DNA of 64,000 bases, taken from positions 67,077-131,076 of the forward strand of contig CAZYQW010000121.1 of assembly GCA_964649825.1 (NCBI GenBank). Direction: 5' to 3'. Within the stretch, counting starts at the first letter, position 1, and each line of letters opens with the position of its first letter. Both the position numbers and the translations under genes were made by a program. This stretch comes from CAZYQW01 sp964649825. GTDB lineage: Bacteria; Planctomycetota; B15-G4; JADJEK01. The notes beneath the pieces are model-generated. The model saw only the letters and a list, made by a program, of their open reading frames with translations. It was not told where the DNA came from and did no database searches. This document shows positions 34,174 through 44,500 of this stretch, in pieces.

Positions 34174-34971
34174 TCAGCCGTTTCCATGGGCCGCCTTCGG
34201 ATCGTCGCTCGCCGGCTTCTCGGCGGGCTCGGCGGGCAGCTCGGCGGAATGCTGCTCGTAGACGGCGAGGAGGCGGGCGTAGGCGCGGGTGCCGCGGAAC
34301 GCGGCGAGGTCGTTCTTCAACGCGCGGACCGCAGCCACCGGGTCGGTTGCGTGCGCCGCATCGAACTGACGAGTCCGGGCGTCGGCGACGCTGTCGCTCG
34401 TCTCATGCACTTCGACGAGGAGCCCGACGAGATCGTTTCGATCCTTCGACGGGCGCTCCGTTTCGATCCTCCGGATCAGCTCCACGGCGGCGTCGAACCG
34501 CCCGCGTGCGATCAGTTCGCGAACGGCCGTCCGTTGGACTTCGCGGGCACTTTCGTGGCGTCGCCGGGTTTCGCCGCGGGCTTCGTTTCCCTTCGTCTGG
34601 ATCTCGTTCGCGAACGGCGTCTCGGCGTAGCGAGCGACGACTCGGTCGATCTCTCCTTCGATGAACGCGAGGCTTTGCACGTCCACCTGCGACGCCAGCG
34701 CGTCGAGGTGATTCAACGAGCGGTCCCGATCCTCGATCGCGACCTCGATCTTCGACGCCTCGAGCTCGGCCTTGGCGCGAATGGACGCAGACTCGGCGCC
34801 GCGAACGAGCTCGCTGTAGATCGGGAGCGCGTCGCCGAGACGTCCGGCGTTCTGCAGAGCCACCGCCTCGACGTAGCGTTGGCGATCGACTTCCGATACC
34901 GGGCTCTTGGCGCAGGCAAAGACCCCGAACGGGATCAGGACGAAGACGAGGACGAAGACGGAAGGCTTCAC
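34174..34971 (-). CDS. Putative lipoprotein with helical repeats
   Basis: A 265-residue protein if started at GTG 34971, which gives a good lipoprotein signal (VKPSVFVLVFVLIPFGVFAC, cysteine followed by AKSP). The longer open frame to 35142 overlaps apt and looks non-coding. The mature part is alpha-helical and TPR-like at its start (YVEAVALQNAGRLGDALPIY). The C-terminus is low-complexity and rich in Pro, Glu and Lys. It lies 44 bases after apt on the same strand and could be cotranscribed with argS-apt. Function is unknown. Confidence 0.75.
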   Translation of the reverse strand: MKPSVFVLVFVLIPFGVFACAKSPVSEVDRQRYVEAVALQNAGRLGDALPIYSELVRGAESASIRAKAELEASKIEVAIEDRDRSLNHLDALASQVDVQSLAFIEGEIDRVVARYAETPFANEIQTKGNEARGETRRRHESAREVQRTAVRELIARGRFDAAVELIRRIETERPSKDRNDLVGLLVEVHETSDSVADARTRQFDAAHATDPVAAVRALKNDLAAFRGTRAYARLLAVYEQHSAELPAEPAEKPASDDPKAAHGNG

Positions 34972-35015
34972 GATCGGCTTGGCCTCGGAATGTGCATGAC
35001 GCGACGCGGGCGCAT

Positions 35016-35531
35016 TCAGTAGGTGATGAGGGCCTGGATCTCGTGACCCGGCAGTTTCTCGCGGCCGTTCAGGAACGCGAGTTCGATGAGGACGAGGCTC
35101 GTCGTCGCTTCGCCGCCGACCTTCTTCACCAAGTTCGCGCATGCGGCGAGCGTGCCACCCGTTGCCAGCAGGTCGTCCACGAGCGCGACCTTCTCACCGG
35201 GATGGATCGCGTCGCGGTGCATCTCGATGGCGTCGGTGCCGTACTCGAGGGCGTATGCCTCGCGCACGGTCTGGTACGGCAGCTTGCCCGGCTTGCGCAC
35301 CGGGACGAAACCGACGTTCAAGTGACGCGCGAGAGCGGCTCCGAAGATGAACCCGCGCGACTCGATGCCCACGATCTTCTGGATGCCGCGGCCGTCGATG
35401 CGAGACGCGAACTCGTCGATGACCTTGGCGAACCCGGCGCCGTTGCCGAGGAGCGGCGTGATGTCCTTGAAGATGATGCCCGCCTTCGGGAAGTCGGGAA
35501 CGTCGCGGATCAGTGTCCTCAGGTCGTCCAT
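35016..35531 (-). CDS. apt: Adenine phosphoribosyltransferase
   Basis: A 171-residue purine-salvage enzyme making AMP from adenine and PRPP. The ATG at 35531 starts MDDLRTLIRDVPDFPKAGI, followed by FKDITPLLGNGAGF. Other motifs are IVGIESRGFIFGAALA, VPVRKPGKLPY and the PRPP loop VALVDDLLATGGTLAA. Length is normal. The long in-frame extension upstream overlaps argS and is rejected. It lies 14 bases after argS on the same strand. Confidence 0.96.
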   Translation of the reverse strand: MDDLRTLIRDVPDFPKAGIIFKDITPLLGNGAGFAKVIDEFASRIDGRGIQKIVGIESRGFIFGAALARHLNVGFVPVRKPGKLPYQTVREAYALEYGTDAIEMHRDAIHPGEKVALVDDLLATGGTLAACANLVKKVGGEATTSLVLIELAFLNGREKLPGHEIQALITY

Positions 35532-35545
35532 CGGTTGGCTCCTGC

Positions 35546-37258
35546 TCACATCTCGTCGGGGGCGGTGATCCCGAGGAGCGCGAGCCCGTTTCTCAACGTG
35601 ATCTGCGCGGCGCGCACCAACGCGAGCCGCGCCTCCATCAGCGCCGGCTCGACACCCACGATCCGGCAGCGCTTGTCGATATAGAAGCGGTTGAACACCG
35701 CGGCGAGATTCAACAGGTAGCTCGACACGTTCGACGGCTCGTAGTCCTCGGCGGCGCGACGGACCGCGTCGCCGAACTGAGCGGTCGCCCGGACGAGGTC
35801 CTGTTCGGGCTCGAGTTCGAGGAGAGCGAGATCGATCCCGTCCGCGCTGGTCGGCGCCGGCCGGTCCGCCTTGCGGAAGATGCTCGCGATCCGGGCGTGA
35901 GTGTACTGCAGGTAGGGACCCGTGTCTCCCTCGAACGACAGCACCTCGTCCCAGTCGAAGACGACGTCCTTGATGCGTCGACTCTTCAGGTCGTTGAACA
36001 CGACGGCGCCGATGCCGACGGCACGCGCGATCTCGTCCTGATTCGCGAGCTCGGGGTTCTTCGCGCGGATCACGTCGCGAGCGAGCTCCTCGGCGCGGTC
36101 GAGCACGTCCTCGAGCGGGAGGATGTCGCCCTTGCGGGTCGACATCTTCCGATCCTTGAAGCGGAGCAACCCGAACGGCACGTGGACCATGTCCGGTGCG
36201 AACGGCTTGCCGAGCTTCTCGAGGATGCGAAAGAGCTGGCGAAAGTGGAGCGCCTGCGCCGCGCCGACGACGTAGAGCGCCTTCGCGAAGTGGAACGTCT
36301 CGAACCGATAGACGGCCGCCGCGAGGTCGCGCGTCACGTAGAGCGTCGAGGAGTCCTTCTTCTTGATGATCGAGACGCCGAGGTCTTCCTCGGTGAGGTC
36401 GACGACCGACGCGTCCTGGCTCTCCGTCAGGAGTCCGCTTCGCTCGAGATCGTCGACGACGGCCGCCATCTTGTCCTCGTAGAACGACTCGCCGGTGAAG
36501 TGTTGGAACTGGATGTCGAGGCGCGCGTAGATGCGGCGGAACTCCGCGAGGCTCAGGTCGCGGAAGCGGTTCCAGATCCGGCGACACTCCTCGTCGCCTC
36601 GCTCGAGGTCGGCGAACGCGGCGCGGGCCTCGTCCTGGAGCTCCGGCTCCGTCTCGAGCGCGGCATTGAACCGGACGTAGAGCTCGAGCATGTAGGGGAT
36701 GCTCTCGGCCGCGAGCCGCGCGTCGTCGCCCCACCGACGGTAGGCGACGATGAGCTGTCCGAACTGCGTGCCCCAGTCGCCCAGGTGGTTGACGCCCTGC
36801 ACGTCATAGCCGCGCGCGCGCAGGACGCGGCCGATCGCTGCGCCGATGACGGTCGAGCGGAGGTGATGGATCCCGAACGTCTTCGCGATGTTGGGCGACG
36901 AGAAGTCGATGACGATCGTCTTCCCGGCGCCCTCGTCGCTCCCGCCGTACCGCCGGTCCTCCGCGAGCGCGCGCCCGAGGACCACGTGAGCGACGGCCAC
37001 CGGGTCGAGGCGGAAGTTCAGGTACGGGCCGGCCGCTTCGACCGCGAGGACGGGGGACTCGACCGGGATCTTCGCGGCGGCCTCGGCCGCGATCCGAGCC
37101 GGGTTCTGCCCTCGGGCCTTGGCGACCGTGAAGCAGGGCAACGCGAAATCACCGAGCCGCGGGTCTTTCGGCGGCTGCAGCAAGGACTTCGCCGCGTCGA
37201 TCTCGATCTCGAGCGCCGCGGCCGCAACGGCCGCGACCTGGTCGCGAAAGGATTCCAT
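35546..37258 (-). CDS. argS: Arginyl-tRNA synthetase
   Basis: A 570-residue class I synthetase. The ATG at 37258 begins MESFRDQVAAVAAAALEIEI; the longer frame to 37909 has no family similarity. The Add-1 N-terminal domain, the SSPNIAKTFGIHHLRSTVIG HIGH region (here IHHL), GVNHLGDWGTQFGQLIVAY and the C-terminal anticodon-binding domain ending ALLGITAPDEM are present. The KMSK-type loop reads RKMSTRKGDILPL. An upstream TTGTTC/TAGACT pair is a plausible promoter. It heads an argS-apt-lipoprotein run. Confidence 0.97.
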   Translation of the reverse strand: MESFRDQVAAVAAAALEIEIDAAKSLLQPPKDPRLGDFALPCFTVAKARGQNPARIAAEAAAKIPVESPVLAVEAAGPYLNFRLDPVAVAHVVLGRALAEDRRYGGSDEGAGKTIVIDFSSPNIAKTFGIHHLRSTVIGAAIGRVLRARGYDVQGVNHLGDWGTQFGQLIVAYRRWGDDARLAAESIPYMLELYVRFNAALETEPELQDEARAAFADLERGDEECRRIWNRFRDLSLAEFRRIYARLDIQFQHFTGESFYEDKMAAVVDDLERSGLLTESQDASVVDLTEEDLGVSIIKKKDSSTLYVTRDLAAAVYRFETFHFAKALYVVGAAQALHFRQLFRILEKLGKPFAPDMVHVPFGLLRFKDRKMSTRKGDILPLEDVLDRAEELARDVIRAKNPELANQDEIARAVGIGAVVFNDLKSRRIKDVVFDWDEVLSFEGDTGPYLQYTHARIASIFRKADRPAPTSADGIDLALLELEPEQDLVRATAQFGDAVRRAAEDYEPSNVSSYLLNLAAVFNRFYIDKRCRIVGVEPALMEARLALVRAAQITLRNGLALLGITAPDEM

Positions 37259-37316
37259 ACGAGTCGCCTTGCCGTGAGACCGGCACGGGAGTTCGAACGG
37301 CCGGCAAAAACGCGCG

Positions 37317-37344
37317 AGTCTACCGAATCGGCCGGGCGGAACAA
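37317..37344 (-). promoter_or_regulatory. Possible argS promoter
   Basis: Minus strand TTGTTC (37344-37339), 16 bases, then TAGACT (37322-37317), 58 bases before the argS ATG. The -35 hexamer is the same as at 2553-2558; the -10 matches at four of six positions. Confidence 0.35.
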
Positions 37345-37440
37345 CGCTCGAAGGCGGACTCGACTCGGACTCGACCAGGCGGGGAGGACCGTTCCGCCGC
37401 GAATCGCTTGGGGCGCGGGCGTCACCCGGTGGCGACGGGA

Positions 37441-40110
37441 TCACCGCGGCAGGGGCCCGCCGTCGTTGCCGACGCACCGATACGCGGCCCAGAGGAACGG
37501 GTGCGCGGAGTCGACCACGACCGAGCCGCGCGGATAGCTCGGCCGGCGTTCGCCGGAGATCCAGCGCTGGCACGCGCGCTGAGCGGCCTCGGCGAGCGGA
37601 AGCTCCTCCCGCGCGGCTTCGTGGAACTCCGCCATCCACGTCGCGACGCTCTTGTCGTCGACCGGGCGCAGCGTCGAGATCACGCACGAGGCGCCGGCAA
37701 ACAAGAACGCGCGCCAAATCGCCTGGACCCCCTCGCAGGAGAGGAGCTCGCCCGTGGCCGTGCCGCACGCCGACAGCACGACCCGCGCGCCGGGGGTCAG
37801 CGGCTTGTGGACCACGACCGTCATGTTCAGCGACAGCGGCGACTGAGCGTTCTTCGTGAGGAGGAGCTGGGACCTGAGCGTTCCCCGACGATCGATGACC
37901 GCGTGGCACGCGATATGGAGCCAGCCGAGAGGTCCGGCGTCGATCGCCCGGATCAGCCGCGGCAACGTGGCGGTCTCCCGGCGCAAGACGACGGAGTCCG
38001 CGGTCATGTCGATCGCCCTCCGTTCCATCTCGGCGAACCGGAGCGGCGGCAGCGGCTCGCCCTCCTCGTCGTGTGCGATCGGATCGCTCACCATCACGGT
38101 CCGATCGACCCCGTTGGGTGCGGGGAGGAGGGAGAGAACGCTCATCGATGGCACGTGGAGGATCGACGTGGTCTGGACGAGGTAGCGGAGGCCGCCGAAG
38201 CCGGCGGCCGGGCGGCCGCCGGGAAGGGTCAGCGCCTCGATCGGCAGGAGCTCGATCGTCCCTTCCGACATCACGATCGTGCGTCGGGGCGGACTCGACG
38301 ACTCGTACCAGGCCGCGGCCGGACCGAGCAGGTGGGTGAAGAGCGCACGCGCGTCGCCGTCATAGTCGGCAGCGGAGGCCGACAGCCCCTCGGGCGCCAT
38401 CCAGCGATCGAGGAACCGGCGGATCGCCCCGTCGACGTCGTCGACGGAGCCGACGCGGGTGAAGACGACCTCGTCCTCGTAGCGCGCCAACAAAATGTAC
38501 GAGCTCGCCAGCTCGTCCGACTCGAGCGTTCGCGCGAAGCGCAGCTCTGCCACGCCGGACGGCAGCGTCGTGGCCTCGAGCGGGCTCGCGAGCGGCGGTC
38601 GGTACTCGCGTTGGGTGAGGAGGGCGGACCGAAGCAGCCGGGCCTGTGAACGTTCGATGAGCGCGGTCGCGAGGAGGACGGACGGACGAAACCACTCGGC
38701 TCGCTCGGCCGCGATGTCGACGAGCTCGGCCAGGAGCGTCCCGTGCGCCCTGAAGTTCGTCTCGTCGTAGGCGACGAGGAGCGCCACGAACAGCGGTCCA
38801 GCGAGAGCATCGTCGTAGTCGAACTTCTCGGCGAGCGCCTCGGCGGCCGCCGCGAGGTCGCGTTCGGCGAGGGCGAGCCTCGCTTCGAGGTACGCCGCGT
38901 TGCGGAGCTCCTCGTTCCGCCGCGTGTCCGTCAGGTCGAGGTCCGTCAGCCGTTCGAGGTAGCGCGCGAGCAAGGCGCGGCTCTCGTCCCGTCGCCCGGC
39001 GTAGAACTCGTTCCACGCCGAACGCTTGATCATCCGCGCGGCGGGTCCGTCGCGGCCCGCGGAAGCGACGAGCCGGCGCGCGTCGTCCAGGTCCCGCCGG
39101 GCCAGGTCGAACCGCTCGAGGCGCGTCCGGACCGCACTCCGGCGCTCGAGGGCGACGGCACGCTCCGCGTCGCTCGACGCGGATGCGACCGCTACGTCGT
39201 ACAACCGTTCCGCGCGCTCGAGGGCGGCATCGCGCCGGGCGACCGTCGCGGCCGGCGTCGCGGCGTTCCAATCGGCGAGGGCGAGCGCCAGTCCGTGCCG
39301 GCCGGCACCCTCGGTTCCGTCGAGAGTCGCCGCGACGCGCTCGGCCTCCCGCGCGGCCTCCGTGGGGGAGTCGGAGCGGGAGAGGACCGCAAGGCGAAGC
39401 GCGCGCCAATGGGAAAGGAACGTCCCGCCGCCGCTGGCCAGACGATGGTCGATCACGCGGAGCGCCTCCGCGAGTCGGCCGATCTCGAAGAGGAAGGTGG
39501 CCTGGGTGAGCTGGACACGGTCTCGCATCGTCGTGGGGCCGGCCGAGTCGAACCAGGCCACCGCCGCGCGAAGGTCGCCGGAGATCGCCTCATGATCGGC
39601 CGGAGCCGGTCCGAGCTCGATCAGCACGACGGCATGGTGGTAGCGGCCGAACGCCGCCTCTGCGCCGCCGCTGCGATCGGCGAGGCGTGCACCGGCGCCC
39701 GCCCGGTGGCGGGCCGACGACGCCCGTCCGTAGCGTGCGTCCTCCATCGCGGCGCGCAGCAGGCAGCGCGCCAGGAGGTCGTCGACCGCATCCCGAGAGG
39801 CGGGCGCCTCGTCGGATGCCGGCGCCTCGTCGCCGGTGGCGTGCCGCATCCGCGCGAGCAGGAGCGTCGCGTCCGCGGGCGGAAGGGCCGCGATTCGGCG
39901 GCAGTCGTCGTCGAGCCGTTCGTTCGGCTCGTGCTCCACGGCGTCGCGCAGGCTCGCGAGCTGCTTCGTCAGCTCGACGTACCGTTCTCGTGCCACCGAT
40001 TCCAGAGCGCGCACGACGTGAGGCTCGTCTTCGGGCGCGGACACCGCGACGAGGCACGTGAGGGTGAAGGCGAGCGTCCGCGGAGCAAGCATGATCCAGG
40101 CGTCCAGCAT
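37441..40110 (-). CDS. Exported CHAT (caspase-like) domain protein with helical repeats
   Basis: An 889-residue protein. The C-terminal quarter is a CHAT domain, a clan CD cysteine-peptidase relative of caspases. The expected dyad is present: His736 in LHIACHAVID and Cys782 in VLSACGTATGEL, with the usual sequel GVQAIWRAFLFAGASCVIST. The N-terminus has a hydrophobic stretch (MLAPRTLAFTLTCLVAVSA) that looks like a signal peptide; an ATG at 40092 gives the cleaner version, though GAGGG precedes 40110. The central 600 residues are helical and Arg/Ala/Asp-rich, consistent with degenerate TPRs, which usually flank CHAT. Some CHAT proteins are executioners in anti-phage systems, but those are cytoplasmic; this one appears exported. 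It follows the aminotransferase gene by 34 bases. Confidence 0.9.
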   Translation of the reverse strand: MLDAWIMLAPRTLAFTLTCLVAVSAPEDEPHVVRALESVARERYVELTKQLASLRDAVEHEPNERLDDDCRRIAALPPADATLLLARMRHATGDEAPASDEAPASRDAVDDLLARCLLRAAMEDARYGRASSARHRAGAGARLADRSGGAEAAFGRYHHAVVLIELGPAPADHEAISGDLRAAVAWFDSAGPTTMRDRVQLTQATFLFEIGRLAEALRVIDHRLASGGGTFLSHWRALRLAVLSRSDSPTEAAREAERVAATLDGTEGAGRHGLALALADWNAATPAATVARRDAALERAERLYDVAVASASSDAERAVALERRSAVRTRLERFDLARRDLDDARRLVASAGRDGPAARMIKRSAWNEFYAGRRDESRALLARYLERLTDLDLTDTRRNEELRNAAYLEARLALAERDLAAAAEALAEKFDYDDALAGPLFVALLVAYDETNFRAHGTLLAELVDIAAERAEWFRPSVLLATALIERSQARLLRSALLTQREYRPPLASPLEATTLPSGVAELRFARTLESDELASSYILLARYEDEVVFTRVGSVDDVDGAIRRFLDRWMAPEGLSASAADYDGDARALFTHLLGPAAAWYESSSPPRRTIVMSEGTIELLPIEALTLPGGRPAAGFGGLRYLVQTTSILHVPSMSVLSLLPAPNGVDRTVMVSDPIAHDEEGEPLPPLRFAEMERRAIDMTADSVVLRRETATLPRLIRAIDAGPLGWLHIACHAVIDRRGTLRSQLLLTKNAQSPLSLNMTVVVHKPLTPGARVVLSACGTATGELLSCEGVQAIWRAFLFAGASCVISTLRPVDDKSVATWMAEFHEAAREELPLAEAAQRACQRWISGERRPSYPRGSVVVDSAHPFLWAAYRCVGNDGGPLPR

Positions 40111-40144
40111 ACGCCCTCGCCCCGGCGTGGCGGGAGCGAGTTCG

Positions 40145-41416
40145 TCAACGACCGCCGAGCATCTCCTCCAGGCGCGCGAGGCCGAGCTTCATGTTCGGCA
40201 TCGGCGGACCGAACGAGAACCGCATCCACTGCGCGTACGGCGACGGTCCCGGGCGAAAGGCGCCGGGATTGACGTCGAAGAACGAACCGGGAACCGTCAT
40301 GACCTTGGACTCGAGCGCGCGCCAGAAGAACGTCATCGCGTCGTTGAACGGCTCCTTCAGCTCGGCGAGCGAGCCCCAGCAGTAGAAGGTGCCGAGCGGT
40401 TCGTGGGCGAAGCGGATCCCCATGCCCTTCAGCCGCTCGAGCATCTCGTTCCGCTTCGCGGCGAAGACGGTTCGGAGCGCGGCCGTCTCTTGATCCGCCT
40501 GCCGCGGCTCGAGGGCCTGAAGAGCGGCCCGCTGCGCGACGCGCGACGGCCCACCGTCGATCGCGGACGCGGTGCGCGCCAGGCTCTCGATCATCGCCCT
40601 CGGCCCGACCGCCCAGCCCACGCGCCACCCGGGATAGCGGTAGCTCTTCGTCAGCCCGTCGATCAGGATGACCGGATCCTCGTTCACGTCCTCGACGTAG
40701 CTCGCTCCGCTGACCGGTCCGTCGCCGGGCGCGCCGTCCTTGGTGTAGATGTAGTGGCTGTAGAACTCGTCGAGCACGAGCGTGCAGCGCCGGCGGCGGG
40801 CGACATCGAGCGTCGCGGCGAGGTCGGCGCCGGCGAGGAGGGCACCGGTGGGGTTGCACGGGTTCGACACCACGAAGGCGGAGAGTCCCTTGTCGACGAC
40901 CTCGTGGTCGAAGTGGTCCGGCGGGATGATGAACCCGTCCTCGGGCCGCGCCCGGATCGGCATGGGGTGGACCCGCGCCAGGTGCAAGTTGAGCATGTCC
41001 TCGTACGCCGTGTAGTCGGGGAGCTGGTACCCGACGTTGACCGGGCCGAGCGCGGCCATGGCCCGGGTGAGCGCAAGGCGTCCGCCGGAGGCGATGGCGA
41101 CGTTTTCCGCCGTGTACTTGGACGCCTTGCCGGACCGGTAGAGACGATTCACGTGCTCGGCGACGAGCTCGCGCAGCTCCGGCGTTCCTTCGAGCGGGCC
41201 GTAGGCGTGATCCGCGGGTTCGAGCTCGATGGAGTGGATCCGCTCGGGCGCTCCTTTCATCGGTCCCACTTCCGGCTGACCCTGCCCGAGGTTGCTCCAG
41301 TCCGGGTGGCCGTTCACGAAGCCGCGCTTCATCGCCTCCGCGACGACGAAGATCACGCCCATGTACGGGACTTCCCGGAACGCGCCGCGGGGAGTCGTGG
41401 GGTCGAACGCCGGCAT
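40145..41416 (-). CDS. PLP-dependent aminotransferase, class I/II
   Basis: A 423-residue fold-type I aminotransferase. The ATG at 41416 has GAGGAG six bases upstream. PLP-site motifs are ASGGRLALTRAMAALG, VSNPCNPTGALL, LVLDEFYSHYIY, the Schiff-base lysine in DGLTKSYRYPGWRVGW and the C-terminal MRFSFGPPMPNMKLGLARLE. The start FREVPYMGVIFVVAEAMKRG resembles aspartate/alanine-type aminotransferases, but the substrate cannot be fixed. It is the upstream partner of the CHAT gene, which is an unusual association. Confidence 0.9.
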   Translation of the reverse strand: MPAFDPTTPRGAFREVPYMGVIFVVAEAMKRGFVNGHPDWSNLGQGQPEVGPMKGAPERIHSIELEPADHAYGPLEGTPELRELVAEHVNRLYRSGKASKYTAENVAIASGGRLALTRAMAALGPVNVGYQLPDYTAYEDMLNLHLARVHPMPIRARPEDGFIIPPDHFDHEVVDKGLSAFVVSNPCNPTGALLAGADLAATLDVARRRRCTLVLDEFYSHYIYTKDGAPGDGPVSGASYVEDVNEDPVILIDGLTKSYRYPGWRVGWAVGPRAMIESLARTASAIDGGPSRVAQRAALQALEPRQADQETAALRTVFAAKRNEMLERLKGMGIRFAHEPLGTFYCWGSLAELKEPFNDAMTFFWRALESKVMTVPGSFFDVNPGAFRPGPSPYAQWMRFSFGPPMPNMKLGLARLEEMLGGR

Positions 41417-41527
41417 GCTTTCTCCTCGATTGGTTGCGCGGTGGCGCTGGGAACGGCCGCGGAGCATAAGGACCCGCCCGAGAATAGCTTCCCGTCTCGT
41501 GCGGCTCTCTCCGTCCGCCGTGGTCGG

Positions 41528-44500
41528 TCAGGAGCGCGAGCGACGGACCCACGTGGAGGCGACGTCCGCGAGATCCGGGGCGGCGCCGCCCTCGGGCGGC
41601 CGTTCGCCCTGGAAGTAGTAGGACTCGATCCGCCGGATTTGCGAGCCGAGCTCCTCCTTCAGGCTCGTGCTCAGGCCGTCGTTGCCCTCGATGTCTCGAA
41701 GGAGGCCGAGGACCGTGAACGGCGTCACGTCGTGCGGCACTTCGAACCGCGCGGCGACGGTCGCGCGCGGGCGCGAGAGCCGCCGGACCACGAGGAACCC
41801 CAGACCGATCAGCACGAACGCGGCCGTTCCGATCACGAGCCGGTGATCCGACTCGACCTCGCCGTACGCATGTTCCAGCGCGATCGTCGCCTCCACGCTC
41901 TCGAGGTCGGCGTCGACGAAGCGCTGGAAGGCCATCTCGGCCGCCTCCGTCTTGGCGCGGCCGAACGTGAAGCTCTGGGGCCGCGCCTCGAGCGAGTCCT
42001 CGGCGCTCATCTTCACCAGGAAGATCCGCTCGCTCGTGATCGTCGTCCCCTCGCTCTCGGCGTCGAACTCGATCACCGACACGCCCGGATCCTCGACGGC
42101 GTCGACTCGAAATCCCTCTGGAGCGAGCTCGATCACTTCATGCAGCTCGGGCACGAGCCCGCGCGCGGTCGCTTTCACCTCGAGAGCGAGCATGCCCTCC
42201 TTCGCCTGTCGTTCATCGAGCGTCTGCGTGACGCGGAGCTCCTCGAACGGACGCGGAGCCGGACCCGTCCGCGCGGCGTCGATCACCACGGCGGGGCTCT
42301 CGACCGGGATGACCGCGTAGCCGCTGGTGTCGAGGAAGTCGAGATCGAGCCGCAGCGCCGGAACGCGATCGACCTCGGGCCCGCGCGCCTTCAGGAGCAG
42401 GTACGCGTACGGCGTGACGCGCCAGCCGTACTCCTCGGTCGCCTTCGAGTGCGCCTTCGGGTGGTTGAACGTGACCGAGATGACGTCGAAGGTCTCGTTC
42501 AGCGCCTCGCGCGCCGCCTCCTCGAACTTGTCGCGGTAGTTCTCGGTGGGCCGGCCGTAGTTCCACGAGAACGACTGGTTGTTCTGGTTGACGAGGTACT
42601 TCTGGAACCCGCCTGACTCGCGTTCGATCTCCGTCGTGTGCCGGAGGTCGACGAAGACGCCGAACGGGTCTTCATGGCCGACGCGGCCGTCGCCGTCGAT
42701 GCGCGCCTCGAGCCGGATCTCGGTCACGAGGTCCTTGTAGTAGTCGAACACCTCGCGCGCCTGGGTCGCCCGCTCGTGGTCCGTGACGATCTCGAGACCG
42801 GCGCGGACGTAACGGAACTTCACCGCGGGGTTCGCGTTCCCCATGCGCGTGAAGAGCGTGTTCGCGAACAGGCCGACGTGGGCCTCGGCCGCGTCTCCGG
42901 GCAGCGCGAGAATCGCCTCGCGGATCTTCGCGATCTCCGCCTGCGCGAGCACCATGGCCGAGTCGACCGCTTCGAGGTCGCACGCTCCGAGCGCGGCGTA
43001 GAACCAGGTCTCGAAGACGCGCGAGGTCCACTCGTCCTTCTTCCGATCGGGCAGGTCGGCCGCGTAACGGCGCGCCGCGTCCCCGAACGCGGCGAGGGCC
43101 TCCCGGCGGCGGCTCGTGAACTCGGAGCTCTTGCTCACCTCCTGATGGTAGTTGTTCTCGTCGTGGCGGATCGCCGCGTCGGCGAGGCGCAGCGCCCAGT
43201 GGTCGCCGTGCTGCGCGAGGCCCTTCGCGACGACGGCGCGGGCGACCTGGTAGCCGCGCAAGACCTCGTTCTGGATGTCCTTCTGGCGACGTTGCGTCTT
43301 CTGGTCCTTCTGGACGGCGGGATCGCGCCATACGCTGACGAGGTTCCCGCGCATCCGCTGGATCAGCTCGGCCAGCGTTCGCGGCTTCAACTGCTCGAGC
43401 GACCCGAACACGCGCTCGATCGTCTCGAGCCGGTAGACCTCGGCCGTGCTGTGGGCGGCGGTGAACGCCTGCGCGAGCAGCTCCTCGTCAACGTCCTCGA
43501 TCGGCAGGTCGCGCAGCCGGCCGATCCACTCGGCGAGCTCCTTCAGGTTGCGTTCCTGTTTCGAACGCGTAAGCGGGATGCCGTTCGCGCGCTGCTCGAA
43601 CCCGTAGATGTAGACGTACGGGTTCGAGCGCCGGCTCACGTTCGGGTCGTGGTCGCGGGCCCACACCCGGAGGAACTCGTCGACGAGCTCCTTGGCCGGC
43701 CGCGGATGCAACCTGGCGAGGGACTCGATGTAGGGGAACGCGTCCTCGGCCTCGCCGATCTTGAGGAAGAGCTGCGCGATCACCATCGTGAACTTGGGGC
43801 GCAGCTCGTCGTGGATCGCGTCGAGCCAGGCGTCCGACGGGCGGATGTCGAGCATCCTCGGGGTCGCGATCGGATCCGGCTGGTTGTTGCGGTTCTGCCG
43901 CTGCTGGTTCCAGTAGAAGAAGTTCCCGTAGACGTCGCGCTCCAGGCTCGGGCCGCGGCTCGTGGACGTGTCGAACTGGTAGGAGTAGCTCGCCTCCTTC
44001 AGCCAGTTGTGCGCGAGGAGCGCGAGCGGCTCGCGCCACTCCTCCGCACGCTGAGGCGCGGCGGCGATCAAGGCGTTCGCCGCGGTCGTCTGCAGCGACA
44101 GCCCGCGCAGCCGAGCCTCGTCGTCCTTTGCCTGGGCCAGCAATCCCTGCGACGCCGCGGTTCCGATCGCCGACACGATCTCCATCCCGCGCTCGGGACG
44201 TTCCGTGAAGCTCTCGTCGAGCCACGATTGCCCCAGCTTGTCGCCGATCTTGGGCGCGAGGTCGACGGCGCGCGTGAGCGCCTCGTCCTTCTCCTCCTTC
44301 GAGACTTCGCCCTGGGCCAGGACCGCCTGCGTCACCGTCCATGCCTGCTCGAGGAACTCGGTCCCCTTCTCCTTCTCGTGCATCGCGATGAAGTAGCGGG
44401 AGAGCAGGTTCAGCGCGTCGCGGTCGTCCTCCTCGATCGCGACCTCGGCGGTCGGGAGGAACTCGCCGGCCGCGATCGCCTCCCCGGCGTCGAACAGCAT

